Source: Lactococcus protaetiae (GTDB taxonomy: Bacteria; Bacillota; Bacilli; Lactobacillales; Streptococcaceae). From it: a stretch of 64,000 bases of DNA. Shown piece by piece: positions 9,800 to 18,240 of the stretch. The stretch is taken from assembly GCF_006965445.1 (NCBI RefSeq), contig NZ_CP041356.1:2604001-2668000 (forward strand), written 5' to 3'. Positions within the stretch are counted from its first letter, which is position 1, and each line of letters begins with the position of its first letter. Below the pieces are notes generated by a model. The model saw nothing but the letters and a program-made list of their open reading frames with translations. It was not told where the DNA came from and searched no databases. A program made the position numbers and the translations under genes.

Positions 9800-9945
9800 C
9801 TAAACCATTGTAAAAAGTACCAATGGTTTACGGTACTTCGTACCTATTCTAGCGCAAAAAGCACTTTAGCCCCTACTAATTCACTGCAAAACGACTACTA
9901 AAATGAACAAGTCTATTTTAATCTTATCAAAGCAAGCGTAAGCAC
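9800..9945. repeat. second intergenic repeat type, shared with 25030-25130 and 25650-25690
   Basis: The stretch ACTAAACCATTGTAAAAAGT ... CAATGGTTTACGGTACTTCG ... TATTCTAGCGCAAAAAGCAC is closely matched at 25036-25115. The nearby ACTACTAAAATGAACAAGTC segment (about 9891-9910) recurs at about 25660-25680. It is therefore a separate short repeat that also accompanies the composite elements. Confidence 0.55.
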
Positions 9946-10050
9946 CCTTTTAGCCTTGCACCAATGTATCTTTACCGAAAGTTGCAAGAGTAGCAAACGG
10001 GTTTAAAGATAAGCTTGCCTAATATAGTTTATCACGAAATAAGAAATATA

Positions 10051-10091
10051 TAAAAACAAAAGAAGCTCGGGCCACATTACCCAAGCTTCTT
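10051..10091 (-). terminator. terminator of the small RNA
   Basis: The minus strand reads AGAAGCTTGGG, loop TAATGTGG, CCCGAGCTTCT, then TTTGTTTTTATAT. The stem is ten to eleven pairs with one mismatch, followed by a T-rich tail. Confidence 0.85.
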
Positions 10092-10275
10092 CGACTTTAG
10101 CTCTCGCTAAAGTGAGGGAATTTTTACAATAAACTTGTAAACATTAGTTAAGCTACTTCACCACTATAACCCAACCGCTAGTCGCCAAGAAGTTACGACT
10201 GCATTATGGGGATGTAGATAATGGAGAAGCATTATATTTAAGTTTTATCCATTTCATAAAGGATAACTTAAATAT
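10051..10275 (-). ncRNA. probable stand-alone small RNA, family unknown
   Basis: Starts downstream of a good promoter (TTGAAA, 17 bases, TATAAT) and ends at a strong intrinsic terminator, giving a transcript of roughly 200-225 bases with no plausible reading frame. It begins with an imperfect hairpin (TTTAAGTTATCC pairing with GGATAAAACTTAAA). Further inside it has hairpin-forming segments such as CTCACTTTAGCGAGAG. It sits between rplT and mprF and stops well before mprF. Its length would suit a 6S-like RNA, but I could not match it to a known family. Confidence 0.5.
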
Positions 10276-10281
10276 TACTAA

Positions 10282-10310
10282 ATTATAATACTTTTTTCTG
10301 ACTATTTCAA
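10282..10310 (-). promoter_or_regulatory. promoter of the small RNA
   Basis: Minus strand: TTGAAA (10310-10305), spacer of 17, TATAAT (10287-10282). It starts just after the rplT terminator, so it serves an independent transcript. Confidence 0.7.
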
Positions 10311-10331
10311 CAATTTAGTATATTCAAATAA

Positions 10332-10367
10332 ACAAAAAAACATCCGTTAGCATTCTAACGGGTGTTT
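10332..10367 (-). terminator. terminator of the infC-rpmI-rplT operon
   Basis: Minus strand: AACACCCGTTAG, loop AATG, CTAACGGATGTT, then a T-run. It lies ten bases after the rplT stop. Confidence 0.92.
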
Positions 10368-10376
10368 ATAAGCAAA

Positions 10377-10736
10377 TTATTTTGCAAGTGCAGCTTTAGC
10401 AGCATCAGCGAGTGCAGTAAATGCAGCGCTATCTGCGATTGCTAAGTCAGCAAGCATTTTACGGTTCACTTCAATATCAGCCAATTTCAAACCATGCATC
10501 AATTTGCTGTATGAAAGACCATTCATACGTGCAGCCGCATTGATACGTGCAATCCAAAGTTTACGGAAGTCGCGTTTCTTTTGACGGCGATCGCGGAATG
10601 CATAGTAGTAAGAGTTCATGACTTGCTCTTTAGCAGTCTTGAAGAGTTTATGTTTAGCTCCGTAATAACCTTTAGCGAGCTTCAAAATACGTTTACGGCG
10701 TTTGCGAGTTGCAACGCTACCTTTAACACGTGCCAT
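10377..10736 (-). CDS. rplT: 50S ribosomal protein L20
   Basis: A 119-residue, highly basic rRNA-binding protein needed for early assembly of the large subunit. The N-terminus [20 protein letters not shown] and the core [19 protein letters not shown] are typical of L20. In Bacillus and relatives L20 also represses its own operon by binding the leader. Here it is the last gene of infC-rpmI-rplT, followed by a strong terminator. Confidence 0.98.
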   Translation of the reverse strand: MARVKGSVATRKRRKRILKLAKGYYGAKHKLFKTAKEQVMNSYYYAFRDRRQKKRDFRKLWIARINAAARMNGLSYSKLMHGLKLADIEVNRKMLADLAIADSAAFTALADAAKAALAK

Positions 10737-10906
10737 GTGTGTTCTCCTTTAATTCTTAGTAGATTTTATATTCTGTCAGAAACGACAAATTTATTTCAAA
10801 TTTTATGCTCTATGTAGTTATAGCAGATAGACCTACCTCACATAGAGTCTTTGATGAAAAGCTATGCCTTTCTTAATTTGCTTCTTATGTAGCAAATAAT
10901 GCTTGC

Positions 10907-11107
10907 TTAACGCATAGTCGCAATCATACGTTTGATACGTTTGAAGTCTCCTTTAGAAACCATACGTGCTTTACGAAGTTGGCGACGTTGTTTTACAGTC
11001 TTACCGTGGAAACGGTGTGATGTGTAAGCACGGAAGCGTTTGAGACCGCCTGAACCTGTACGTTTGAAACGTTTAGCAGATGCACGGTGAGTTTTTTGTT
11101 TTGGCAT
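10907..11107 (-). CDS. rpmI: 50S ribosomal protein L35
   Basis: A 66-residue basic protein ([20 protein letters not shown]) of the large ribosomal subunit. A GGAG ribosome binding site precedes the ATG. It lies between infC and rplT in the universally conserved order. The 170-base gap to rplT is longer than usual and contains only a weak hairpin (GCAAGCATTATTTGC). Confidence 0.98.
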   Translation of the reverse strand: MPKQKTHRASAKRFKRTGSGGLKRFRAYTSHRFHGKTVKQRRQLRKARMVSKGDFKRIKRMIATMR

Positions 11108-11233
11108 TGTAATTCTCCTTAATTAAATATTGAAAGGCTAACCCTTCTTGATTGGTGCCAATGATATCCTTAACCCTTGTTTGAACAAGTGTTAGGAATC
11201 AGCAAATTTACTATTCTAGCAATACGAGCTATC

Positions 11234-11754
11234 CTATTTTTTAATAGGAGCAAGTTGTAAGAACATTTGGCGACCATCCATTTTGGCTCTTTGTTCAACT
11301 GTTGCAACTTCTTTCGTTGCTTCAGCAAACTTGTCCATAACTTGACGACCCACATCTTGGTGAGTAATCATCCGACCTTTAAATCGGATTGAAACCTTAA
11401 CTTTATCCCTTTTTCAAGGAACTTAATCGCTTGGCGAAGTTTAGTATCAAAGTCGTTTTGGTCAATTACTGGCGATAAACGCACTTCTTTGACATTAACA
11501 ACGGCTTGCTTTTTCTTTGCTTCTTTTTGCTTTTTCTTTTGCTCAAACATGAATTTTGTATAATCCATAATTTTTGCAACTGGCGGTTCTTGATTTGAAA
11601 TCAAAACCAAGTCCATGTTAAGATTTTCGGCTTGCATAAGCGCTTCCGCAGTTGGTGTTACACCAAGCTGTTCACCCTCAGCGCCAATGAGACGAACCTC
11701 ACGAGCACGGATTGCACCGTTCATCATAGGTTTTCTGTTGTCTTGTTTAGCTAT
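11234..11754 (-). pseudogene. infC: translation initiation factor IF-3, one-base frameshift, apparent AUA start
   Basis: IF-3 binds the 30S subunit and rejects non-AUG starts and premature 50S joining. The frame from [20 protein letters not shown] through [11 protein letters not shown] is clear. It then shifts at CCC 11407-11409; one more G on the minus strand restores [20 protein letters not shown] and the C-terminus ending LQLAPIKK at 11236-11234. The likely initiation codon is ATA at 11754-11752, seven bases after AGGAG; a longer frame has no ribosome binding site. Rare start codons (usually AUU) are a known feature of infC and serve autoregulation. The gene is normally essential, so the frameshift is probably an assembly error. 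Confidence 0.88.
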
Positions 11755-11784
11755 GTTCGTTCTCCTTCTAAATAGTATCATTTA

Positions 11785-11820
11785 AGAAAAACAAAAGCGG
11801 AACGATAATCTCGCCCCGCT
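11785..11820 (-). terminator. attenuator hairpin in the infC leader
   Basis: Minus strand: AGCGGGGCGAG, loop, CGTTCCGCTTTTGTTTTT. A GC-rich stem is followed by a T-run 35 bases before the infC start, so read-through must be controlled. Confidence 0.75.
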
Positions 11821-11915
11821 CATGAAAACATTCGTTTTTGAATAATTCCATTTGTTTGCCCAGTGCGATTTGCTCCTTAGGCGAGAAGCGGGTGCTTCTG
11901 CTTTTCAACTTTACT
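11785..11915 (-). promoter_or_regulatory. structured leader of infC-rpmI-rplT (L20-leader-like)
   Basis: About 130 bases lie between the promoter and the ribosome binding site. They hold AGCACCCGCTTCTCGCC, an early hairpin with CTAAGGAG, CGCACTGGGCAAAC, and the attenuator. The segment CACCCGCTT can compete for the terminator arm AGCGGGGCG, which would give the alternative structures expected of L20-controlled attenuation known from Firmicutes. The assignment rests on position and pairing, not on a covariance search. Confidence 0.6.
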
Positions 11916-11945
11916 ATTCTATCATATTCGTTTGGCTAGTGTCAA
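11916..11945 (-). promoter_or_regulatory. promoter of the infC operon
   Basis: Minus strand: TTGACA (11945-11940), 18-base spacer, TAGAAT (11921-11916), placing the start of transcription about 150 bases before infC. Confidence 0.75.
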
Positions 11946-11951
11946 GTTACA

Positions 11952-12569
11952 TTAACTTTTTTCTTGCTTTTTTGTGATATATTTCTTTTCCTTTTGGAAA
12001 ATGTTATCTTCAACAAGAGATTTTTTCCCATATTTTGTATTTTTAATATCAAGTTCCATCATATAAATCGCCTCTTCGAGAAAACTTGCGTGTCGTTTTT
12101 GTAAATAACCAATTAACTGAGTGACACTATCAATTGAAAGATACTTATCAGCAATCCGTAAAGAAATAAGTGGAGGATGATTGAGTAAGTTCATTGATTT
12201 TTCATCAATTCTTGATAGCTCTTGTCTATATTCTTTTTGTCCCAAGGCAATCACTTGTGCTTCTCCAAACTTCTTCCACCAAATCATTCCTAAAATATAA
12301 ACTAAGCTTTCAATTAAAAGGAGGATTATCAGTAAAATAGTCGGCACACTCCACATCCTACTAAATAGTATTGTAAATACCATAATAAGAGGAATCAAAA
12401 GCAAACTTGATAACTTACCAAAATTTGCTTTATACTTTGTTCTTTTTTGAATCATTTGATTAAGATTTTCTCTTTTTGTATGATTTTCTTCAAGCGCTTT
12501 GAGAGCATCTAATACACTATAACAGTAATTTAAATCGTCATACTTTGTGTCTTCCACTAGAATTGGCAT
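11952..12569 (-). CDS. membrane protein of unknown function
   Basis: A 205-residue protein. Residues 1-50 are soluble and charged (MPILVEDTKYDDLNYCYSVL), two transmembrane segments cover about 55-73 and 76-97, and a helical, charged C-terminal tail covers 100-205. A ribosome binding site (GGAGG) precedes the ATG. It is followed closely by the infC promoter, so it ends its own transcript; no terminator is obvious. No domain was recognised. Confidence 0.8.
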   Translation of the reverse strand: MPILVEDTKYDDLNYCYSVLDALKALEENHTKRENLNQMIQKRTKYKANFGKLSSLLLIPLIMVFTILFSRMWSVPTILLIILLLIESLVYILGMIWWKKFGEAQVIALGQKEYRQELSRIDEKSMNLLNHPPLISLRIADKYLSIDSVTQLIGYLQKRHASFLEEAIYMMELDIKNTKYGKKSLVEDNIFQKEKKYITKKQEKS

Positions 12570-12609
12570 TGCTTCCTCCTTTCTTTACAATTTTATGTTT
12601 TTTCAAACT

Positions 12610-13961
12610 TTAGGATTTTGGGTCTTCTTGACGAATGAGTTGAGCTAATGTTTTAATCATTCCATTTGGATTTTTGTAACCGTGTTTAAAGTAAAAATCG
12701 CTAAATTCAACATCTTCAATTGCTAGATTTTGTTGAATTGCTAATGAGATAAGATCAGCATAAATTGCGATTCCTTCAGCAGTTCCTTCAACTTGAACTC
12801 CTAAAATTTTATGTGTCTTTCTTTCATAAACTAGCCAAATATTAGTATATTCATCCGAGTTAAGAAAATCATTTCGATAATGAACCATACCACATTCAAA
12901 ACCTTCTGCTTCGGCATTCTTTTTATTTAAACCTGTTGCACATAATGTTCGACCATCCAGATTCATACTATAGGTTCCTTCCGAAGGAATAATTTTTTGT
13001 TTTGGGCCTGCCAGATTAATTGCTGCAATTCCACCTTGCCGAATTGCTTCACTTGCGTGAGGGAGATAACGGCGACCCTTGACACGATTGACTTTTGAGG
13101 TGGCACAATCTCCAACAGCAAATACATCCTGATGACTTGTCTGCATATAATCGTCAACTTCTATTGCTCCCATATCGCCAAGTTCAACTTGATTGGCAAG
13201 AAGAAATGAATTGGGGCGAAAACCAACGGAATAAATGATTGCGTCTGCTTCAAATTTTTCGTAATGGTCTGTATAAAGGTTTAGAGCTGTTCCAGTTTCT
13301 TTGTTTTCTTCTTCACGAATGTCCACTGGAAATGTCGAGAGTTGGATATCAATTCCTTCTGACTGCATCAAAGCTTCAATGTTTCTAGCCGCAGGCTCAT
13401 CCAAATATTTATCAAGTAAATAACTATGCGCTTGAATGAGAGTAATCTTTATCCCATGTGAAGCTAAAATACGTGAAAGCTCAACACCAATGAAACCTCC
13501 ACCAACTACAATAATTCGTTTAGCTGTTTCAAATAAATATCTAATTCGCTTGGCATCTTCAATATTTTTCACAACAATCAAGCGCTCTTTAAATTCTCCA
13601 CTAAACATTGGCAACAACGGATAAGAGCCTGTTGCTAAAACAAGCTTATCATAAGTCGCAGTTTCTACGTTATTGCTTTCCTCTTGTGTAAAAAATATTT
13701 GTTTAGTAAGTGTATCAATATTTCGTACAACAGACTGTGCTTTAACTTGAATTCCTTGTGCTTCTAGTTCCTTTATAGTGGTGTAGCCACCATTTTTTAG
13801 AATATCATTGTGCCCCATCAGGTAGAGTGGGATACTTTGTGAGATAAAGCTTATTTCTTTTTGTTTTTCATAAATTGTAATTTGTGCATCAGGAAATTCT
13901 TCTTTCGCCCTTCTAGCACAAGCAATCCCTGCGTGAGAACCCCAATAATAATCACTTTCAT
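12610..13961 (-). pseudogene. FAD-dependent pyridine nucleotide-disulfide oxidoreductase, NADH oxidase-like, one-base frameshift
   Basis: The family uses FAD and NADH to reduce oxygen or a disulfide/CoA partner. The ATG at 13961 follows AAAGGA. The N-terminal FAD motif MKVIIIGGSHAGIACARRAK appears only if one G is added to the four-base run at 13940-13943. The long intact frame starts inside, at MGHNDILKNGG (13818). It has the NAD-binding motif IIVVGGGFIGVELSR, the second FAD motif VFAVGDCATSKV, and a C-terminal dimerisation domain. The joined protein would be about 450 residues. The redox cysteine that H2O-forming NADH oxidases carry in SFLxC is absent: the segment reads EISFISQSIPLY. That argues against a standard Nox and leaves function open. 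Confidence 0.8.
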
Positions 13962-14027
13962 TTTTCTCATTCCTTTCTTTTGGTTCTCTGCGATAAAAGC
14001 TTAAACATCTTCTAACTAAGTTACTAA

Positions 14028-14052
14028 CTTCAAGGGCTATTCAGCCCCTTTG
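14028..14052 (-). terminator. possible terminator after the LPXTG adhesin gene
   Basis: Minus strand AAGGGGCTGAATAGCCCTT forms a short GC-rich hairpin two bases after the stop, but the following stretch (GAAGTTAGTAAC) has no T-run. Confidence 0.35.
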
Positions 14053-14055
14053 CAT

Positions 14056-17000
14056 TTATTCGCCATCGTGCTGTTGTGCTTCACTTCTTTCTTTTTTATC
14101 TTTTTCTTCTTTTTTACGCCGTGCCGCTAATAAAAACGCTGACGCAGTGAGAAGACCGCCCATTCCCACAAGATTTCCTGATTTATCTCCTGTTTGAGGG
14201 AGTTGATTTGCTTCTTCATTAGAGGTTGATATTATTTTTGTGGGTGCTTTTGTGGTGGTTTCTGCCTGTTCCGCCTGCAATTTTGTTTTTGCCCCCTTGA
14301 CTGTCGGTACTATCATTCCTGTGGGTGGGACGGTTGTATTTACCTGTGGTACCACAACTTTAGGAATTGATGGCGTCGTATTTGTAGAGTTAGGGGTTTC
14401 TGATGGGATTGTTGTGGATTTATCATCCGATGAAGGTGCTGTGTCCGTGGGAGGAGTATCTACAGGAGATGAGGGCATTTCTGGAGTTGTTGGAGTATCT
14501 CCATCACTGCCATCTGGTAAAGTTGTTAGGGGTTGATTTGGCTCACTAGATGTTGAATTTGGTGATGCGGGAGGTGTTGTTGTTTCTGAAGAATTAGTTG
14601 GAGTGGAGGTATCAGGACTATTATTTGGTGCTGTGTTTGTTATTGATGGATTGATATAAGCAAAGTCTGCTCCGAGATTGTAATCTGCAAAACCATCTGT
14701 GGTTTTTACGACAATCATAAAATCAGCTGCTGTTGTTCCATCTGAATTTGTCAGATACCCTGCATATTGCACACCATTTACTGTGATTGGTGATGCGACA
14801 TAGTTAGTATAAGGTGTTCCATCAACAGAGATATTAGCTTCTTGAAGCACTGCTTGAAAATTGTTATCCGTGACATTTCCATCAGAAGTCGTAACAGCTG
14901 AGTTTCCTGTAATTTTATGACCATCATAAGTATCTGACCAAATCGAATTCCAACTTGCCAATCCTGCATTTACTGAGGTCAAAGAATTATTTGATCCACC
15001 GCCACCTACTCCTACACCACGCTGAGTACCACTATAATTATTTGGAATATTTGTCTTACTGACAGCGGGAATATTACTGACAGAATCCTCCGTTGTTACT
15101 GACAAAGGCATCACAGTGCTGACAGCTTGTTGTGAGTTTTTCGTGTCTTCAATTGATACAGTGGCGGTTTCATCTTTAACGTAATCAATCTTGTATTGCT
15201 GGATAGCTTGGTCAACAATTCCAAAATTCATCGTGCTGTCAAAACGATCAGAAATACTTGTTCCTGTCAGTGAAATTTCTGTTCCATCTGCTGAAGTTAA
15301 TACGGCATGATAAGTGTTTCCATTGTTATCTGTTACTTTCGGCTTTAAATTGCTGAATATGAATACTCCACCTGTATTTCCTGTCGCAAACTGATAAGTT
15401 TGACTGCCATCCAGATGATTAATCGTCAAATGCGCTTCTTGATAACTTGCTGACAGCGTAATCACAAAGTTATTATCTCCGCTGACAAAGCTGGGATGAG
15501 CTGTCAGTGCTGTTTTTAATGCTGTATTTCCAGTGAAGACCTCTCCTTCAGGTGTTGTGACAGATGATACAAAGTAACCTGATGGAAGGTTGAATGTTGG
15601 CATTTGAATCATTGCCTGTGATGTTCCATCTTGAACAACTGTAGCTAGCTGTGGAAGTTCATCAGCCACCGTGGAATCATAACTAAAATCAAAAGATGCT
15701 TTCTGAGGTGCCAAGTCATAAGTGACAGTGTGTTCTTGATTTTCGTCAGCATGTTCAGATTTGATTACTGTTGAGGAGACACCATCTACCTTGCTCATAT
15801 AACCGTCAAGCTGAGGAATAGTAACTTCTGGAAAATCAAGACCTGTAAAGCTATGATGTGTAGCTTGATATACTTCACCATTGGGTAATTGATAAATGGT
15901 TTCTTGCTGTCTTGGATTGCCTTCATAGAAAATATTGACCTCATTTTGAGCAATATTACTGGTTACTTTTCGAACTTCTTCTTGATGGCTAACTTCATGG
16001 TAACCTGTGATTTTCGGAGTAGTGTAGTGATTAGTTTCATGAGTATTTTTTTCCGCTCCGATATAGAAAACTTGCTCAAGTTTGCCGTTAATTATCGTTG
16101 GTTCAGCAAGTGAAAAACCTGTTGCTTGATCAAGATAATGAACTAGAATCGGTGCTGCTTTTTTACTTGCAATAAAACTACTTTGTGAAAAATCAAGACT
16201 TAATGGCTGATGTTGACCGCTTATTGCCCCTACAAATCCAAAATAGGTTTGTGCAGGAACTTTCAAATTCGCATGAGTGACAGTCTTACCACCAACTGTT
16301 ACAGTCAGAGAACCTGTGATAATATCATCGTTAAATTGCATCATTGGGTTCCAACCCACGGTCATTGCACTTACACCATCAGCACTTACAGGAAGCTCCA
16401 CCTTAGGATTGATGCCAACATCTGACTGTCCTGTTTCTAGCAAAGTTCCTTTTGAATCCGTGGTTAATACTTCCAAAACATGATGATATTCATCCGAGGA
16501 CCATCCAGCAAAAATAGAATAAGGCACCCCCTCAATACCAAGCCTTCTCGAAGTTTGCTCCATTTTATCTTTTAATGATTGAGTTGGTGTAAAAGTCACC
16601 CCTAGATAGTTATTTCGAGAGGAAGTTGTTGTTCCTATCCCATTTAAACGCGCACCAAACTTAAAAGGACGACTCATGTCAAGTGGGGAATGATACTGAG
16701 CAAATGACTGTTGCTCTCCTTGCTCTCCTGTCATCACTAACTTATCACCACTAAGTTGCGGTGTAGCCGTTTCTCCTGATGGCTTTGTTTCTGAAGCTTC
16801 TGTAGTTTGATTCAAATTAGTTTCAGATTGAGTGTTATCTGTTTGAGAGGAGGCATTTTCTGTTGATGCTTCATTGGTTAGCTCATCAGAGTTACTTACA
16901 GAATGATTATCTACTGACGACACATTTGATGTTGCTGACAGCTGTTCAGGTGTTGTATTGTCAGAAGTCGTAGCTACTGATGGCAATGCTTGCGAACTTC

Positions 17001-18030
17001 CTGCCAGTGATAAATTGATATATGCAAAATTAGCACCAAGATTATAGTTCGTAAATCCATCTGTTGCTTTGACAACGATGACAAAATCATCACCAACCGT
17101 TCCAGTTGCTGTTGTCAAATATCCAGCATATTGCACACCATTGACCATAATCGGTGAAGCAATATAATTTGTATAAGCTACTCTATCAACAGAAATATTA
17201 GCTTGCACAAGTACAGACTGAAAATTATCACTCGTCACATTGCTGTCAGAAGTTGTCACTGCTGAATTTCCACTCATTACATGACCATCATAAGTGTCTG
17301 ACCAAGTTGAATTCCAACTTGCCAATCCTGCATCAGTAGATTTTAAATCAGCATTTGCACCTCCACCACCAATCCCTATGCCACGTTGAGCACCATTATA
17401 AGCACTTGGAAGTACAACAGCACTGACAGCACTTGTACTTACTGACGAAAATTCTGAATCAGTCGTTGAACTCGTTGATAAATCTGTAATCGGAGCCTGT
17501 CCTTTAACACTCCCGCTTTCGGTGCTAACCTCTGCCATATTTCCTGCATTCACGGCGCTGTCAATACTGACAGAAAAATCTTCAACCTTGTCAGCAGAAT
17601 TTGCCACCGCTTGTTCTTGAGCTGTACCATGAAGTGTCGAGTTTTGGTTAGAATGAGCCATTCCTTGACTAGAAGTATAAGCCTGAGCATTTGTTTTACC
17701 TTTAGAGGCAGGGGCTGTAATTTCTTGCTGCCCTGCTATTCCTGATGTAGTCGAATAACTCCATTGACTCTCATCCGTCAAATCTGCTGATGATGTATCA
17801 GAAACTAAATTTGAGCTATTACCTACTTGCTGACCAGCATACAATTGATTAGAAATCATGTCCGCTGAAGCTACAATCGGACGTAGCGCTGTTGGCGCAA
17901 TATTTTGAACCACTGCACCAGCTCCTAAAACAGTTGCACTCAAAAGCAATCCATTCCCTACTTTTACTGCAGCATGATTTTTGACTTGATTAATTATCTC
18001 CTGTTGCTTTTGCTCTTTTTCACTCATCAT
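14056..18030 (-). CDS. LPXTG-anchored surface adhesin with lectin-like and MucBP domains
   Basis: A 1324-residue wall-anchored protein. The N-terminus has a charged stretch and then a hydrophobic signal core (GNGLLLSATVLGAGAVVQNI, residues 25-44). Two copies of an unrecognised domain of about 130 residues follow at roughly 210-345 and 1005-1130 (GLASWNS.WSDTYDGH, TNY.ASPI.VNGVQYAGYL, YNLGA.FAYIN). Between them lie an L-type lectin-like region (about 425-660; DMSRPFKFGARLNG, NYLGVTFTP, FGFVGAISG), a MucBP domain (about 665-745; ILVHYLDQATG) and further beta-rich repeats. A Pro/Ser/Thr linker precedes LPQTGDKSG near residue 1280, then a hydrophobic segment and a basic tail. It probably binds host or food glycans. 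A frame reads against it on the plus strand but is a composition artefact. Confidence 0.9.
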   Translation of the reverse strand: MMSEKEQKQQEIINQVKNHAAVKVGNGLLLSATVLGAGAVVQNIAPTALRPIVASADMISNQLYAGQQVGNSSNLVSDTSSADLTDESQWSYSTTSGIAGQQEITAPASKGKTNAQAYTSSQGMAHSNQNSTLHGTAQEQAVANSADKVEDFSVSIDSAVNAGNMAEVSTESGSVKGQAPITDLSTSSTTDSEFSSVSTSAVSAVVLPSAYNGAQRGIGIGGGGANADLKSTDAGLASWNSTWSDTYDGHVMSGNSAVTTSDSNVTSDNFQSVLVQANISVDRVAYTNYIASPIMVNGVQYAGYLTTATGTVGDDFVIVVKATDGFTNYNLGANFAYINLSLAGSSQALPSVATTSDNTTPEQLSATSNVSSVDNHSVSNSDELTNEASTENASSQTDNTQSETNLNQTTEASETKPSGETATPQLSGDKLVMTGEQGEQQSFAQYHSPLDMSRPFKFGARLNGIGTTTSSRNNYLGVTFTPTQSLKDKMEQTSRRLGIEGVPYSIFAGWSSDEYHHVLEVLTTDSKGTLLETGQSDVGINPKVELPVSADGVSAMTVGWNPMMQFNDDIITGSLTVTVGGKTVTHANLKVPAQTYFGFVGAISGQHQPLSLDFSQSSFIASKKAAPILVHYLDQATGFSLAEPTIINGKLEQVFYIGAEKNTHETNHYTTPKITGYHEVSHQEEVRKVTSNIAQNEVNIFYEGNPRQQETIYQLPNGEVYQATHHSFTGLDFPEVTIPQLDGYMSKVDGVSSTVIKSEHADENQEHTVTYDLAPQKASFDFSYDSTVADELPQLATVVQDGTSQAMIQMPTFNLPSGYFVSSVTTPEGEVFTGNTALKTALTAHPSFVSGDNNFVITLSASYQEAHLTINHLDGSQTYQFATGNTGGVFIFSNLKPKVTDNNGNTYHAVLTSADGTEISLTGTSISDRFDSTMNFGIVDQAIQQYKIDYVKDETATVSIEDTKNSQQAVSTVMPLSVTTEDSVSNIPAVSKTNIPNNYSGTQRGVGVGGGGSNNSLTSVNAGLASWNSIWSDTYDGHKITGNSAVTTSDGNVTDNNFQAVLQEANISVDGTPYTNYVASPITVNGVQYAGYLTNSDGTTAADFMIVVKTTDGFADYNLGADFAYINPSITNTAPNNSPDTSTPTNSSETTTPPASPNSTSSEPNQPLTTLPDGSDGDTPTTPEMPSSPVDTPPTDTAPSSDDKSTTIPSETPNSTNTTPSIPKVVVPQVNTTVPPTGMIVPTVKGAKTKLQAEQAETTTKAPTKIISTSNEEANQLPQTGDKSGNLVGMGGLLTASAFLLAARRKKEEKDKKERSEAQQHDGE
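17558..17573. repeat. CTGTCAG dyad inside the LPXTG adhesin gene (one mismatch)
   Basis: CTGTCAATACTGACAG. Many single CTGACAG or CTGTCAG arms also occur in this gene (for example near 15060, 15112, 15450, 16938 and 17425). Confidence 0.65.
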
Positions 18031-18068
18031 TAGCGCTACCCCTTTCTCTCAACCGCTTTCTTATCTTT

Positions 18069-18097
18069 ATTCTACACTAACTCTATAAGTATTCCAA
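18069..18097 (-). promoter_or_regulatory. promoter of the LPXTG adhesin gene
   Basis: Minus strand: TTGGAA (18097-18092), 17-base spacer, TAGAAT (18074-18069), about 40 bases before the start codon with AAAGGGG in between. Confidence 0.65.
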
Positions 18098-18240
18098 AAG
18101 TTACAACTTTGCATCTTATAAAATCCATATTCATCCTTTATTACATCAAGCACTCATCAAAAACAAAAAGGATATCATTATAATTTATGAGAAAAAAATT
18201 ATAAAATTAAACTAAATAAGTATTTAAAGAAAGGAATATT

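Noticed and set aside
11170-11355. Separate small ORF downstream of infC
   Set aside because: It is an out-of-phase reading of the infC C-terminus, whose true frame ends at 11234 after one base is restored.
14240-14536. Valine/glycine-rich plus-strand ORF inside the LPXTG gene
   Set aside because: Antisense to the Pro/Ser/Thr-rich linker; composition explains the open frame.
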